Part shown: piece by piece, positions 47,016-59,941 of the stretch
Position numbering within the stretch: the stretch's first letter is position 1
How the letters are laid out: the number at the start of each line of letters is the position of its first letter
Assembly (NCBI RefSeq): GCF_933775445.1
Contig: NC_065878.1
Coordinates: 19,976,395 to 20,040,394, forward strand
DNA: 64,000 nt
Direction of reading: 5' to 3'
Source: Argentina anserina
Taxonomy: Eukaryota; Streptophyta; Magnoliopsida; Rosales; Rosaceae
Notes under the pieces: model-generated
What the model saw: only the letters and a program-made list of their open reading frames with translations
What the model was told of the DNA's origin: nothing
Database searches by the model: none
Position numbers and translations under genes: made by a program

Positions 47016-50000
47016 ATGAACTCAGACTCCGACACCGACTCCGATCACAGCCAATCCGGATCCAAATCCGGATCGGCCCACCGCCACTCGGACCTATCCG
47101 ACTCCATTTTCCGATCCTACTTAGATTTCACCGGAAAAGCCTCCGCCACCACCGCCGACCTCTCCAAGATCCAATCGTTCCTGACGTCATCCTCCTCCGG
47201 CGCCCTGTCATGTTTAATATGCCTAGAGCGGATCCGACCCGCAGACCCGACCTGGTCATGCACTTCCGTCTGCTTCTCCGTCTTCCACCTCTTCTGCATC
47301 CAGAGCTGGGCGCGCCAGGCCTCCGACTTATCCGCGCTACGCGCCTCCACGCGCCTCCCGATTTCGCAGAGCAAAGCGGCGGAGGTGTCGCTCTGGAACT
47401 GCCCCAAGTGTAGAGTAGAGTACACTCAGGCTCAAATCCCTAAGATATACCGCTGCTTCTGTGGAAAGCTCGAGAATCCGGCGAGTGATGACCCGTGGAT
47501 TCTTCCTCATTCGTGCGGCGAGGTCTGTGATCGGCCTCTGAAGCACAATTGCGGCCACCGTTGCCTTCTGCTGTGCCACCCGGGCCCCTGCCCGTCGTGC
47601 CCGAAGCTCGTCGAAGCTCGCTGCTTCTGCGGAGGTGTGAAAGACGTGAGGCGGTGCGGGTTTAAGGACTTCTCGTGTAACAATGCGTGCAACAAGAAAC
47701 TATTGTGTGAAGTTCATTACTGCGCGGAGATTTGCCACGTGGGGGAATGCCCTCCCTGTCGAGTGAGGGCGAGGTATAGGTGCCAATGTGGGAAGAGGGA
47801 GGAGGAGAGGGAGTGTTGTGAGAGGTTGAATTTTCGGTGTGAGGAGGAGTGTGAGAAAATGCTGGGGTGTGGGCAGCATAAATGTAGTAAAGGGTGTCAT
47901 GAGGGGGAGTGTGGGCCGTGTCCGTTGCAGGGGAAGAGGACTTGTCCCTGTGGGAAGAGAGTGCATGAAGGATTGTCTTGCAAGGATGTGGTGCCGCTGT
48001 GTGGGGCGACTTGCGATAAGATGCTTAGCTGTGGATTCCATAGGTGCCCGGAGAGGTGTCATCGCGGGCAGTGCGTTGAGACTTGCAGAAGAGTTGTCAC
48101 TAAGTGGTGTCGCTGCGGGAGCTTGAAGAAGGAGGTAGTGTGTCTGCTGGTTTTCTCTAAATGTTTTGGTTCTGTCAATGGGTTGTTTGCATTATTTGTG
48201 AGTTAGCTGATAAGTTAGTGTATTTGGGTCTAGAATAGGTTCCGTGTCATCAAGATTTGACTTGTGAGAGGAAGTGTCAGACATTAAGAGACTGTGGACG
48301 CCATCCTTGTAAACGTCGCTGCTGTGATGGGGATTGTCCACCGTGCTCAGAGGTTTGTATGTTTCTTTTAGCCTTTATACTGGATTTCATGAGTCTACAA
48401 ATCAATTGTATCTTGTACTGATATGTTGAACTTGTACTGATATGTTGAACTGTTAGATTTGTGGCAGAAAGCTTCGCTGTAGGAACCACAAATGCCCATC
48501 TCCCTGCCATAGGTATGTGTTCGTATCAAGTAATTCTCTTTAAGTAGTATGCCAGCTTGCTACGTGTGAAGCCTTATTCAAAATTTCTGGATTATAATTG
48601 TAAGTGTTTGTGCAGAGGTGCTTGTGCTCCTTGCCCAGTGATGGTGACAATCGCATGTTTATGTGGTGCCACACACTTTGAGGTGCGAGTTTTATCATTG
48701 TTCAATTTGTTCATCTATACATTAGTGTTATAATAAGTGCCTTGTCAGGCTATATGCACTTGGTATATGAATGGTGGACTTGATTCCGAGTGCTGCAAAA
48801 GCATTGCAACTTTTTCTTCCTCATGCAAAAGCTTATCTTTTTTATATCAAGATCTGGGTGGTAATTCGTTTTGTGTTGCACTGTTGCATGATGACTGCCT
48901 GACCAAAAAGAGAAGTTTGATTATAAATTTTTACTACATTTAATTTGCTCTAAATAATTGGTCTAAACATGTATTTACAATATTATTAATGCGTTTAATT
49001 CAGGTTCCATGTGGTACTGAGATGGATCAGAAGCCTCCTCGGTGTCGTAAGCCATGCCCTATTACTCCTTTATGCAGGCATGGACCAAATAGCAAGGTAC
49101 GTTTAGCTACTTTGGCTTAATTTCTCTCTGTTATCCTGTTCTTACTTCTTAGCATCAGAGCTTTATGATACTGTCTTAGGTGTTCTCCTACAGATGTCCA
49201 GGTGCTTGAAAGTTTGAAACTTATGGAGTGATCACAAGCAGTTTGTCTTAACTGTTAGCTAAATTGTACTCTAGCTGAACAGCTGGTTTAGGTTGCATTT
49301 TTTTAGTAGTCTGGATCTGTTTTGTGAGTTTTTCTAATTTTTTTTTAGCTACAGATAAAGTTAGCCCTTTTTGATGATGTGTCTCACGAGTCATGTTATG
49401 GTACTTCCGCTGTTTCCTTCTGCAGCCGCATAAATGCCATTATGGAGCTTGTCACCCGTGTAAACTACTATGTGAAGAAGAATATCCATGTGGTCACAAG
49501 TGCAAACTAAGGTTTGCAGAATTTTAGTTCATTGTCTTAATTTTTGAAATATTCTGTTTTATGCTTGTAATATACTGCTCTTAACAATGAAATTCTCATA
49601 ATTTCATTTATTTTTCTCCTAATTTTAGGTGTCATGGTCCTAAACCTCCTCCAAATCCAGAATTTACATTGAAACCAAAGAAAAAGAAGGCTTTTTATCA
49701 GACTGAGTGCACTCCTGGTTCTCCATGCCCTCCATGCCCAGAGCTTGTTTGGAGATCATGTGTGGGCCAGCACTTCGCAGCGGAAAGAATGGTTGGTTTT
49801 TGCTTGCAGATCATTTCCACTAATGTCTTGCTATATCATCTTGGCCCCATCATCCTAAGTTCCATCATCTTTTGTTTGTTTGTTGTTTCAGATGATCTGT
49901 TCAGATAAATCACTATTTGCCTGTGATAACTTGTGTGGAAATCCTCTACCTTGTGGTAACCACTTTTGCACTAAAACTTGCCACCCGCTAAAGAATCAGT

Positions 50001-51514
50001 CTTTGCCATCAGGACCGCAAGCAAGAAGTGAGCCTTGTGAAGTGTGTCATCTTCCTTGCGAAAAGGTGTTATTCATTCCTTTGTATCTAGACTGAAGACC
50101 AGATTATTGATTCTTGTAGAACCTCTTTTATGTATATTTTTAGGAGCACATTCAGGGAAACTAAAACTTTAACTGAAAATTCTTTAGGACCCCTACTATA
50201 TTCTCCCCTCTGTTCTAATTATTGTTAAATGTGGCCATTCAGGAGAGGGTGCCTGCATGTATACATCGATGCCCCTTGTCATGTCATCCTGGAGATTGCC
50301 CTCCATGCAAAGTGCTCATAAAGCGTTCATGTCACTGTGGTTCCATGGTCCATGTTTTTGAGTGCATGTACTATACTAGCTTATCTGAAGAGGAGCAAAC
50401 AGCTGCTCGTTCCTGTAAGGGCCCTTGTCATAGGTAATCCTAATATCAGTTCTCTTTCTTAGTCCTGCAAAACATAACTTGGTTTTTGCTTAATGTGAGT
50501 GTTAGTCTTGTTCACTTTATGCTTTTTAGTTTTGATTTAAAAAAAATTGTATCTCCTACAAAAACAAAAAGCGCATTACCCAAAATATAAAAAACTGAGC
50601 TCTCAGAATTTATGCTGATAATGCAGGAAGTTGCCTTATTGTACGCATCTGTGCCCAGAGACTTGTCATCCTGGTCAATGCCCATCACCTGAGAAGTGTT
50701 CTAAAAAGGTATGAGAGAAGTAATTTCAATTCAAAACATACCATGTTTTTTAACCTAGGGAGAAGAGTGAACAATTCCTTTGTTCTCAGTCCGGAAAATA
50801 GCAATAAACATTACTATTTCATGTGCGTTATCTATCTGATGTGATTTATGACTTTATCTGCAAGGTTACTGTTCGTTGTGGATGCCAGACCTTGAAAAGG
50901 GAGCGGTTATGTCATGATGTGCAGGCAGCCTATCGCAATGCTGGTAGTGATCCCAAAGATATACCTAAGAATCAATTTGGACTTGGACTCCTCCCTTGTG
51001 AATCTAACTGTAAAAGCAAACAAAAGATTGTTGATTCTGAATTACATTTGCGCAGACCTAAAGTTGTGGAGGTAAGACCATTAGATCATACATAAAATAT
51101 TTGCTTGTGAACAGCAATGAGTGTTAAACTTCAAATTTGTATTTGACCTTCCCTTCATCATCCTAATGCCATCATATATCTTGAAGGTGAAGGGGCCAGA
51201 GACTGATAAGGCCGCACCAAAGAGGAAGAGAAGGCGTGAACGGGGGCAAGAAGTGACACAGATCTCGACACTACAAGTATGTTTTCTTTTACTTTGGAAA
51301 TGAAAATCCCTAGACTGCCTCTTTATTGTTTAGCTAACTGTGACTTCTATCTCAACAGAAAATTGTTGCCTGCATGAAGCGATTTCTTCTGGTTGTCATC
51401 TTTATGGTGCTCCTAGTTGCAGTTTCATATTATGGCTACAAGGGTCTTTTGTGGCTCTCAGATTGGATGAATGAAGTAGAAGAGAGGAGGCAAAGAAGAC
51501 ACCCCCGAATCTGA
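47016..51514 (+). CDS. NFXL2: NF-X1-type zinc-finger protein NFXL2
   Basis: Thirteen exons: 47016-48134, 48239-48352, 48457-48512, 48616-48682, 49004-49096, 49426-49511, 49629-49791, 49892-50065, 50243-50433, 50627-50708, 50865-51071, 51187-51276, 51359-51514; 865 residues. The N-terminus is acidic and Ser-rich ([16 protein letters not shown]). A RING-CH-like domain follows (about residues 66-130, from CLICLERI to CPKC), suggesting ubiquitin-ligase activity. At least eight NF-X1 zinc fingers come next, of type C-x-H-x-C-x-x-x-C-H-x-G-x-C (for example [41 protein letters not shown]), which bind DNA. A basic cluster ([11 protein letters not shown]) precedes one C-terminal membrane helix ([20 protein letters not shown]) and a charged tail. 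Arabidopsis NFXL2 affects the clock and stress responses; this is known of the family, not seen here. The large GC-rich first exon contrasts with the AT-rich small ones. Confidence 0.93.
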
Positions 51515-53908
51515 TCGACAAGGGTAATACATTATACTCCAATACTGAACTTGAGTACTAAACATGTCTTTTCCTTGCTGCCAAGAGACTAGCCTTACAT
51601 GGGCAGAATTTTGATACTGTTTCTATTCATTTATATCGTTCGTTCATTCACACACATCCATGTATATCGGAAGTAATTTACACTCCCAAGTCCCAACTGT
51701 TACAATAATCTGGATTTGATGTGACATGTAGAATCCAGCCAATTTGAACAGAAATTTGACTAGTTAGTCTGAGTCAACACACACTCAGACAACTAGTCAT
51801 TGTTGTTTTTCGATTATACAAATCAAGTTGTTGGAGCCAAGACGTTACCAAGCTTTAACGTGATTTCTGGTGTAGAATGGTCTTGTGCGAGTCTGGGGAA
51901 CTTTCAATTTCTAGCAGCTTTTCTTTTTTCTGTTTTCTAGTAGATTTGATTAGTCTGTTGTGATCTCTGAATCTGCTTAGCTTATTTTCGACGGCGCAGA
52001 CTCGAATGAAAGTTGAATTTTCTGAACTGAGTTTCGGTTTTTTTTTTGATACGTTCTGAATTTTCGGTTAAATGTTTACACGTTCGTTTTGCTACACGAG
52101 TTTGACTTCGTCGATGCTACATTTTTCTTGCTATCAAAATTTTATTTTCCTTGCAACATTAGTTTCTAAAGTCAAAAGGTGATTACCTGAAGCCAACAAC
52201 CCCTTTCATCTGATTAGTCGATTTTGTACTCAGTCTTGCTTAAGCGAGTCTGATGGTTAAAAATAACGAAGCTACTTATATTCTCTATTAGTTATAAAAT
52301 TCTAAATATATAGCAGTGATTGTGTGTAAATCTGGGTACAAATCAATCGATCAACATTGTTCATACCAGACCGACATCATTTGGTTTAGTAACATCAGTC
52401 TCTATTCGTAAGGGGGGGGGGTGGCAATTGGCTAGTTGTTGTATTTTTGTATCTTTGGTAGAAGAAAAATACATTTCATGCGGGACGAACTAAACCGGTA
52501 AAGAAGGGTGAAATCAAAACAAGACTGGAACAACAAGGAAAGTCTTTTAAGTTACCAGGGTCATTGGGAGTTGGTAAATATGGACATTTATCTTCCAGAT
52601 TCTGGTCTACTACACCTGTTGATGATTCTAGCTACTATTTTTAATCTTCCAAATTTGTAATCAGATTCAGTTATCGACCTCAAAAGTCCAAGTTTTACAT
52701 TCTCTTCCCTTTCGGCTGTCACATATAAATGACATGATACATGTTCTGTTTTAATTAGTTGCAATGTATATTGTATTAGCTAGAAGGGGGATAAACTACA
52801 ATAATGATTAACAATACCCTACACAAAATTCATATTCATTGCAAATTCACATGGGAACTGATTCTACATTTTAATAAATACGAACGAGGGAGGAGGTGGG
52901 GTGTCACCGGCCAATCCCAAATCTCCAGAGTTCATACTTCTTCTACAGTTTAATAAATAGGTAAATTTATTGGGTATATAAAACTCCAGCATGCTATTGC
53001 CATCTTCTTCAATTAATCCATTCCTTCTAACAACAGGGCCACCGATTTTTTTTTTCTATTGAACAACCTTCTTCTTTGTTAATTTCTTCATGAAACTATC
53101 GGATTTCGTTTACGTGAACGTTTTCTACTTGTTATGTCCGTGACAATTATACATAATTTATCATCTAATTGAGAAAATTGCGACGAAATTTCATGAAGAC
53201 ACCTATAAAAACATGATTGTCCAAACTTGTTATTGTTTTGTTGGGTTGATCGTACTATTCTATTTTTAGTTCCCTCTATTATTTGGTGTTCTTAGATTTC
53301 AAAGTCAAAGACTGCAACTCGGTTGCTTCTTTTTCCTTGCTGGACCATGCTGACCCATTGGTTTGGGGATTGAAAAAGTTCCATCAATCGGGGGCTCTCT
53401 CAAAGCAGCACAAAGCACATTTATGGTTTTACAAAACTGGAAAGCGACACTAGTGTTCACAATCTTTGACCCTTTCCCGCTTCATACTTCGCCAGACAAC
53501 CGTGTCTTGCACATTTGTGTGAATTGGACAATCATCATGGTCAAGATTTCACATTTCTTTGCACCCAAGCATGTCGTTTTCATGTACTCATCCGAAACAT
53601 TCAAGAACAACGTTACTCTCGCTCTCGGTTTGTCATTTTAATAGGCTAGCATTTAGGGGAATTAAAAAGCATGGAAATGATGAAGAGAAATTTCACCCCA
53701 ATGGACAACCAACACTGCAATTCATGTTGTTTAAGGTGTCATTGCACAGGAAATCCTACACTACAGCTCAATGTTAGACGGGAACTCTACTCTTTACACC
53801 CCAAACCCAAAAGGTGCCATTTCAATAACATGAATAAATAAAAATGACTGAACAAAAGAATTACTGTGTCTGGCTACTTGGTTTTGGGGAAGGACGTTGC
53901 TCAGGCAG
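51515..53908. other. Interval between the convergent NFXL2 and CRINKLY4-related genes
   Basis: NFXL2 3' UTR, then gene-free DNA. A homopolymer of about ten Gs at 52411-52420 may be error-prone. Short ORFs at 53363-53777 have no domain. Confidence 0.35.
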
Positions 53909-56284
53909 CTATTTGGTAGAGACGATTGAGCCACTAGATATGCTGCCACCAGGGCTTTCCTCGCAGAGAGTTAAAGCTCGCTCTAAATTGGCCACAATGT
54001 CAGTCATGGTTGGTCTATCTTTACCTTCCAAGTTCACACAATGCATTGCAGTATACGCCACCAACTCAACCGCCTCTGCTTCATTGATTTCCGGAGGTCC
54101 TACCCTCGGATCCAAAACCTTCTCTAACTCTCCGGTCATGATCAGCGGCACAGTGTAGTCCACAACACTGGTGGGTGTTCCTCCGTCTTCACTGTTCCTA
54201 AAGATTGCTCTTTTTCCTGTCAACAGCTCTAACAATACCACTCCAAGCCCATACACATCACTCTTTGCTGTTAATAAGTTTAAACCATAGTACTCTGGAT
54301 CAATGTAGCCAACAGTTCCAGCTGCCTTCATTGGTCTATATTCACTGTCATGTTCCGGACCTAATAGTGATAATCCAAAATCTGATACTCTTCCAGTCCA
54401 ATTTCCGTCTATCAAAATATTGGAGGACTTTATATCTCTGTGAATAATAGGAGGTACAGCATAGTTGTGGAGATACTCAATGCCTCGTGCAGCATCTAGA
54501 GCCACTTTGATCCTCATTTTCCAAGAATTAATCGAACTACTATTCTTCTCAACATTGTTCTTGTCATGTAAATGATCATAGAGCGCCCCATTCTTCATAT
54601 ACTCATAGACCAACAGCCTCTCCTCCTTCTCCTCACAATATCCAACAAGCCTAACCAAATGCTTATGATGAAGCCTCGACAAGAATGCCAACTCTGAATC
54701 AAAAGCACTCTCTTTCTCCTGATACTTCTTCATCTTGGTTGCTGTTTCCCCTCTCTTAATAGCTACCTCGCGCCCGTCATCTAATTTCCCTCTGTACACC
54801 ACCCCAAAGCTCCCTGCTCCAATCTTGTTCTCCAATGCAAAACCATTCGTAGCAGCAGCAAGCTCAGCAAATGAAAACTCCTCCGCCCTCTCTGTGTGCT
54901 TCGACGAAGTCCCACTCCTCTGCCGCCTCATGATCCTCGAGCCCTGCCTTCTAATGGTGGCGGACCTCGAAGGAGGGCTGCTATTCGATATGTTCCCATT
55001 GTTGGAACTACCACCTCTAGTAATAGTAGGCTGAACTGAATTATGAACTTTCTTGTGCCCAAAACAACCACCCCTCCACAAACAATAAATCACACTACAA
55101 ATCCCCGAAAACCCTCCTACAGAACCCACAATGCAGAACACTAACAACCCCGTCTTCAAAGGTTTGGATGGAGAATCCGGTGGCGGTGAAACCGCCGGAG
55201 ACGGAGGCAACAATGGCACCAAAATCTTCGGCGGACAATGATTACAAATCTCCCCAGAACCATAACAGAGCTTTTCAGATTGAGGATAGATACCACATTC
55301 ACTACAAGAAGAAGACTGTACACAACGACCAGGAAGAATCTCCGGCAACCCGAGCTCAGCTTCAACCTCTGAACTAGGCCAACCAACACCCCAACATATA
55401 ATTGAAAAGTTACTAGTAGTTAATCCACAAGTGAAGTTAGACCCTGAAACAATCACCTGAAACGACGTCGCAGCAGTCACATTAGACTCAAACTCTCCTC
55501 CTCCGCCGCCCCAGCAGACCACAGACTGATTTGAAGCCCTGATCGCACAGCTGTGTTTATCTCCGAGAGCCAAACTGGTGTAAATTCCCGGCGGTGCATT
55601 TAATTGACCAGAGTCGTTGTTGCCTCTGCAGACTATTGACCCGGTACTGTTGACTCCACACACGTGATTAGCACCTGCTTCAATGCTCGCCATGGCCGTT
55701 GCTCCGAACCCAGTTTCAATCTCGGCGGCCATAGAAGCACTGGTCCCCCAGCACCGGACTCTTGAACCGTTCGTCGAGATTCCGCAAGAGAAGCCCGACC
55801 CAGATGAGACGGACCCGAATTGGCCCGACTCAGATGGAAGTTTGAATGTTCTTGTATCTCCCCGCCAGCATTTCACGGCGCCGGCGCCGGACACGGTGGC
55901 GCAGATATGGTCTTCTCCGGCGGATATGTTATCCAGTACACCAGTTTCGTTAAAGTAGACTCTTTTGGAGAGAAAGGTTGAGTCTTGGGAGACGAGATTG
56001 TCGTAACAGAGGAGGGCGTAGCCGCCGGAGCGGAGGCCGCAGAGGGAGGTCCGGCCGCCGGAGATGGACGAGAAGGAGATGTTGGGCTCGACGTTGATGG
56101 TTTGGCCTCGCCGGTAGCAGACTATACGCTGCGTGGGCTGGCCGGAGACCAGGCCGCAGACGGCGCCGGAGGCGGAGATGACGGCGAGAGTGGCGCCGGA
56201 GCCGAGTGCATGGGAGAATGGGACGGTGGAGAAAATGGTGAAGAGGGAAATGAGAACGGAGAAGGGTAGTTTCGTCATGTACAA
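53909..56284 (-). CDS. CCR3: CRINKLY4-related receptor-like kinase (CCR3/CCR4 group), intronless
   Basis: A single exon of 791 residues on the minus strand. It has a signal peptide (MYMTKLPFSVLISLFTIFST), then seven RCC1-like crinkly repeats (about residues 30-330; recurrent CWG/CGL motifs and Gly-rich turns), and a short Cys-rich segment (CVQSSSCSECGIYP) like a TNFR-type repeat. A Pro-rich linker, one transmembrane helix (about 378-402) and a kinase domain (about 480-760) follow. Kinase motifs: GAGSFGVV, VAIK, HRDIKSSN, DFG, the activation segment GTVGYIDPEYYG, and DRPTMTDI. All catalytic residues are present, so it should be an active Ser/Thr kinase. The family senses cues in epidermal and other development; CCR ligands are unknown to me. 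Start: the first Met at 56284, or Met3 at 56278; both keep the signal peptide. It is GC-rich compared with its flanks. Confidence 0.95.
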   Translation of the reverse strand: MYMTKLPFSVLISLFTIFSTVPFSHALGSGATLAVISASGAVCGLVSGQPTQRIVCYRRGQTINVEPNISFSSISGGRTSLCGLRSGGYALLCYDNLVSQDSTFLSKRVYFNETGVLDNISAGEDHICATVSGAGAVKCWRGDTRTFKLPSESGQFGSVSSGSGFSCGISTNGSRVRCWGTSASMAAEIETGFGATAMASIEAGANHVCGVNSTGSIVCRGNNDSGQLNAPPGIYTSLALGDKHSCAIRASNQSVVCWGGGGGEFESNVTAATSFQVIVSGSNFTCGLTTSNFSIICWGVGWPSSEVEAELGLPEILPGRCVQSSSCSECGIYPQSEKLCYGSGEICNHCPPKILVPLLPPSPAVSPPPDSPSKPLKTGLLVFCIVGSVGGFSGICSVIYCLWRGGCFGHKKVHNSVQPTITRGGSSNNGNISNSSPPSRSATIRRQGSRIMRRQRSGTSSKHTERAEEFSFAELAAATNGFALENKIGAGSFGVVYRGKLDDGREVAIKRGETATKMKKYQEKESAFDSELAFLSRLHHKHLVRLVGYCEEKEERLLVYEYMKNGALYDHLHDKNNVEKNSSSINSWKMRIKVALDAARGIEYLHNYAVPPIIHRDIKSSNILIDGNWTGRVSDFGLSLLGPEHDSEYRPMKAAGTVGYIDPEYYGLNLLTAKSDVYGLGVVLLELLTGKRAIFRNSEDGGTPTSVVDYTVPLIMTGELEKVLDPRVGPPEINEAEAVELVAYTAMHCVNLEGKDRPTMTDIVANLERALTLCEESPGGSISSGSIVSTK

Positions 56285-56339
56285 ATATTGGGATTGACGG
56301 CATCAGTGGTGGGGTTAAGTCGTCTGGTTTGTTTCATTG

Positions 56340-56360
56340 GAGAAGAAGAAGAAGAAGAAG
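56340..56360 (-). repeat. (CTT)n tract in the 5' leader of the receptor kinase gene
   Basis: Seven AAG units on the plus strand, CTT on the coding strand, about 55 bases upstream of the ATG. Pyrimidine-rich leaders are common in plants. Confidence 0.75.
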
Positions 56361-57495
56361 GTCTAGAGATTTTGGGGGCAGAGAGAATTTTTCAGGTTCA
56401 GAAAAGTGGTGCTAGTAGTAAATAGAGTAACAGGGCTTCTTTTCTTAACTTAGGCAGCGTTTATATATTGATTCGTTGATCATTCTTCTACCCTTGATTG
56501 ACTTTCCCTTTTTGGTGTTTAAAAAACAATAAGCTTTTTTATTTCCTGAAAGAGAAAATAATAAGCTTTGTATGGAGGAAAAGAAAACTTGAGGCAAGTA
56601 GAATTCTAGATATCTCTGAATTATTGAAGAAGATATCGAGTGTTATGGAAGTGTAAAGTATGATAATGAAGGTGGAATACGAGCATGGTTATGAGATTTT
56701 CATGTTCATTTAAAGACATTGTGAAGTAGAGATTTATGAGTTTTGATTTGAAGAGATAAAGAAAAGTTGAACTGTTGTTCCAATAATTTTGCATATGATT
56801 AGTACGCGTTTAGGATATACGAATAGTTAAGAGGTAGATTACGTTTTGTTGGAAGTGTAATTGCTTGTAATATTGAAGAAGTAAAGATGCAACGGCCATT
56901 ATCATGTAGTTTCATGAAATTTATTGAAATTGTAAACACGATATGCTATTGAATTATTCTCTAAATGTATCTCTATCGGTTATTTGTACGTGTGACAATT
57001 ATCAGAATATACAAATATTTAATATATAGATAAGTTTTGTTGGAATCATGATTACATGTATGATGACAAAAGACATGGAAATGTAGATGAAAAACACATT
57101 GTTATTTAATTTTGATTTCGACACAAAAGAAACGCAATATTCAATTGATAAAATAAAGTTTGTTGTCTTATAAGTAAAAATTTTGAAGAGAAAACGTGAT
57201 AAGTTTAATAATTAAAAAGTGAATTTGAAAAGTAAATACAACTTTAGACGTGAGATGACATATAATTTATTGTCGTTTTACCGGATAATGTTTACATAAA
57301 AGAGTACAGACCATATGATAACCAACATAAAACCAAAGTGTTTTTGATGATAATTACAATTCTTGATTCTCTAAATTTGAATTTAAATGTGATCGCTAAC
57401 ATGTAAAGTCCATTGTCATTTACAAAACCAGAATTCATGTACAACCTAAAGAAGAGTATTAAGCATGTTGTAAAGCAACATAGCCAAAAAATCAA
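56361..57495. other. Upstream region of the receptor kinase gene and AT-rich intergenic DNA
   Basis: The promoter of the kinase gene should lie in the first few hundred bases. Nothing else was recognised. Confidence 0.35.
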
Positions 57496-57784
57496 ATTTG
57501 TCGACCACCCAAATTTTGCCCACTCATATCCATTCTCATAAATCTACGACACGTGTATTTTTATTTAATTATGATTAAGTGATAATAGTTTATAACAATA
57601 AAATTATATTTTCTTTATATTCAAGTAAAAATTACAATATATTATAATTTATTATTATAATTTTATATTAATAATTATGATTAAAACATAATTAAATAAG
57701 AAGAATAAAAAAACACGTGTTATAGATTTAGAAGTATGTGTATTTGTTTCTCCATATCCAACAGAAAACCAAAGATGACCAAAT
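57496..57784. mobile_element. MITE candidate, about 290 bp, with long inverted repeats
   Basis: The left part, ending in AAATCTACGACACGTGTATTT and TTATTTAATTATGAT, is the approximate inverse of the right part (AATTAAATAA ... AACACGTGTTATAGATTTAG). The ends ATTTGTCGACC and GACCAAAT also pair in part. The element is AT-rich with no coding. No target duplication could be assigned, so its boundaries are approximate. Confidence 0.45.
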
Positions 57785-59940
57785 AGTAGCTTCAAGAAGC
57801 ACAACACGTCAACACGTGTGTGAAGAACGAAAATAAATGTGGCTAGGCTCCTCAGAGGTCCAAGCACGAGGGCATCCATTTCTGCAAAACCATGGATTTC
57901 ATTTTGATTATCGAGATCTTTGGTAGGAAAAGAAAATACATATTGAGATCCTTTAATGTTTCTGGCTTAGGAGAAAAAGAGCAAGATACGTCAAAGCAAA
58001 AAGGTCAATAATCGTGATGAAGATAAATCTTCAGTGCGTGGCGTATAAATACACTATTCATTTGGTATTCAAACACCTATAATTAGCATAATTGGATTGT
58101 AGTGCTTTTAGTAATGTGTCAATTAACGTTAATTGGATAGAGGAAAGATAAAGAAAATTATTAAACTGGGTCTTTTTTCGTGGCTTGAAATTCTGTAGTT
58201 TTCTTTTTGTTTTGAATATAGTTAAACAAGTTCGATAGAGCCCTCTAGAAGGGGTGAGCAGCATTCTGCAAATTTCACGAGTCAGGGATTGTCTTTTTAA
58301 TCCTAGTTGACTAAATAATTCAAAATCATTTTCCATCCTAATGAAATTTTCATTAATCCTAGTTTACTAAATTAATTCTGTTGATCTGGAGCCTGCTCCT
58401 TACATTTAGTTTTTTTGTTTTTGTTTTATGGGCCTTTTAGGTCTCTATTGTAACAAAAATAAATAAATAAATAATTTTGTTGATCAATACTGTATATAAT
58501 AAGTAACTCACTGTCCTTTGAGTTTGAGGATGAGCTTTGTTCCTTTTATGAGCATTTAATCTCGCCTCATCACTTTGGTTAATAGTTAATACGCACACAA
58601 AATTCAGACCAAACAAATTCTACATTGGAAAGCTTTATTCTTATATGATATGAAAACAAGCACAATGTATTCAACTCATTTCCATATCATCTATAATCTA
58701 TAGTTTTGTGATGTTATCTATCCTCAGAAATGGATGATATTGTTGTTGTGACCTAAGAAGTGTGCATATTATGTGGACGTCTTCCATGAATGGAGGACAG
58801 TAGTGAGGTAGCTAGTCCAACTGGCGAAATTAGATAATGTGTCACTTCGAATATGTAACAAAGGTAATGAAAACAAATATATAATTCAACTGAACATTAC
58901 GAATTGCACTGTTCTTTAGAATCTCTGACGGCCCATGCCATTGCCATTCAAGACTTCTATTAACATCACGACGTTTAACGAGTAAAAGAAAACTGAAAAT
59001 AGATGGTCTCTGATAAAAATAAAATAGAAGAAAAAAAAAACAATGAATCAAGGATAATACTGTAGTAATGTACACAAGTACGTGGATCATATATCTAACG
59101 TAATTATCATCTTCAAATACAATATTACAAACCTTCTCCTAAACTATACAAATGGGTTCAGAATGAAATCTCAATCATACAAACATAATGATACAAAGTT
59201 GGCCTTTCTCTGCAAGGCACTGAAACTTGTGTCCAGAAAACATGGAAATGATACATTATTATTGAGGACAATTATGAAAACGTGATGCATTCAAAGTTAT
59301 GGGCAATAGTCAATTACTAAATTTGAGAATAAATTAATTTCAGAATGAATGAAAGAGGAACAAGAAGGGTAGCCTTTGCCTTTTGTAGCTCATTGACAGA
59401 CAAGCTTGGGCTACAGACTTAGTTGTAAAAGGGCTTCCTATCCTGAATTCCTGATAAGATGATTAGTGCTTCATTAACATAAAGAGCTGTGGCTCCTCTT
59501 TACAGTAAGACCATTTCCCCTTGCCTCAAGTAATATAGACATCATAGATTCATAGGGTAGCAGTGAGAGTTTGGCAAGAAGTGAAAACTACAAAGAGGAA
59601 TTCATATCTGCGCGCCAATAATACTTGGATATATATCAACAAAGGGTTCCTTGTTCATTGATTAACATCAAGAGTTGTGGTTTATTTACTGCCCAATAAG
59701 ACCCTTTCTGCCATTTCTTCTATGATTGATGATCTGAGTGGTACCTTATGGCCTCCAGCGGTTTGTAACTTCGTATTCGTGCCTTGAATTAGTAATCTGT
59801 TTCTTTGTTCCGTAAAAGGACACCAATACTCAGTAGAATCAGAAGAATCGGGCTGTTGATGATGCACGAATGAAGATCCCATACTTTAATCACCTATAAC
59901 TTATTGCCAATCGTATTGGCAATAGAACCTGAAATAAATC
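57785..59940. other. Gene-free AT-rich stretch
   Basis: Only short ORFs without character, on both strands. No ordered repeat was found. Confidence 0.35.
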
Positions 59941-59941
59941 A

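Noticed and set aside
47700..48062. 120-codon minus-strand ORF within NFXL2
   Set aside because: Exact shadow of the Cys-rich first exon; Thr/Pro/Leu-rich translation is the reverse of the zinc-finger codons.
53363..53777. ORFs between NFXL2 and the receptor kinase
   Set aside because: No domain or signal and no splice partners seen.
55156..56303. ORFs in other frames over the receptor kinase
   Set aside because: Compositional shadows of the GC-rich ectodomain of the real gene.
59682..59882. Minus-strand ORF MGSSFVHHQQPDSSD...
   Set aside because: No recognisable family and no neighbouring exon; not reported as a gene.
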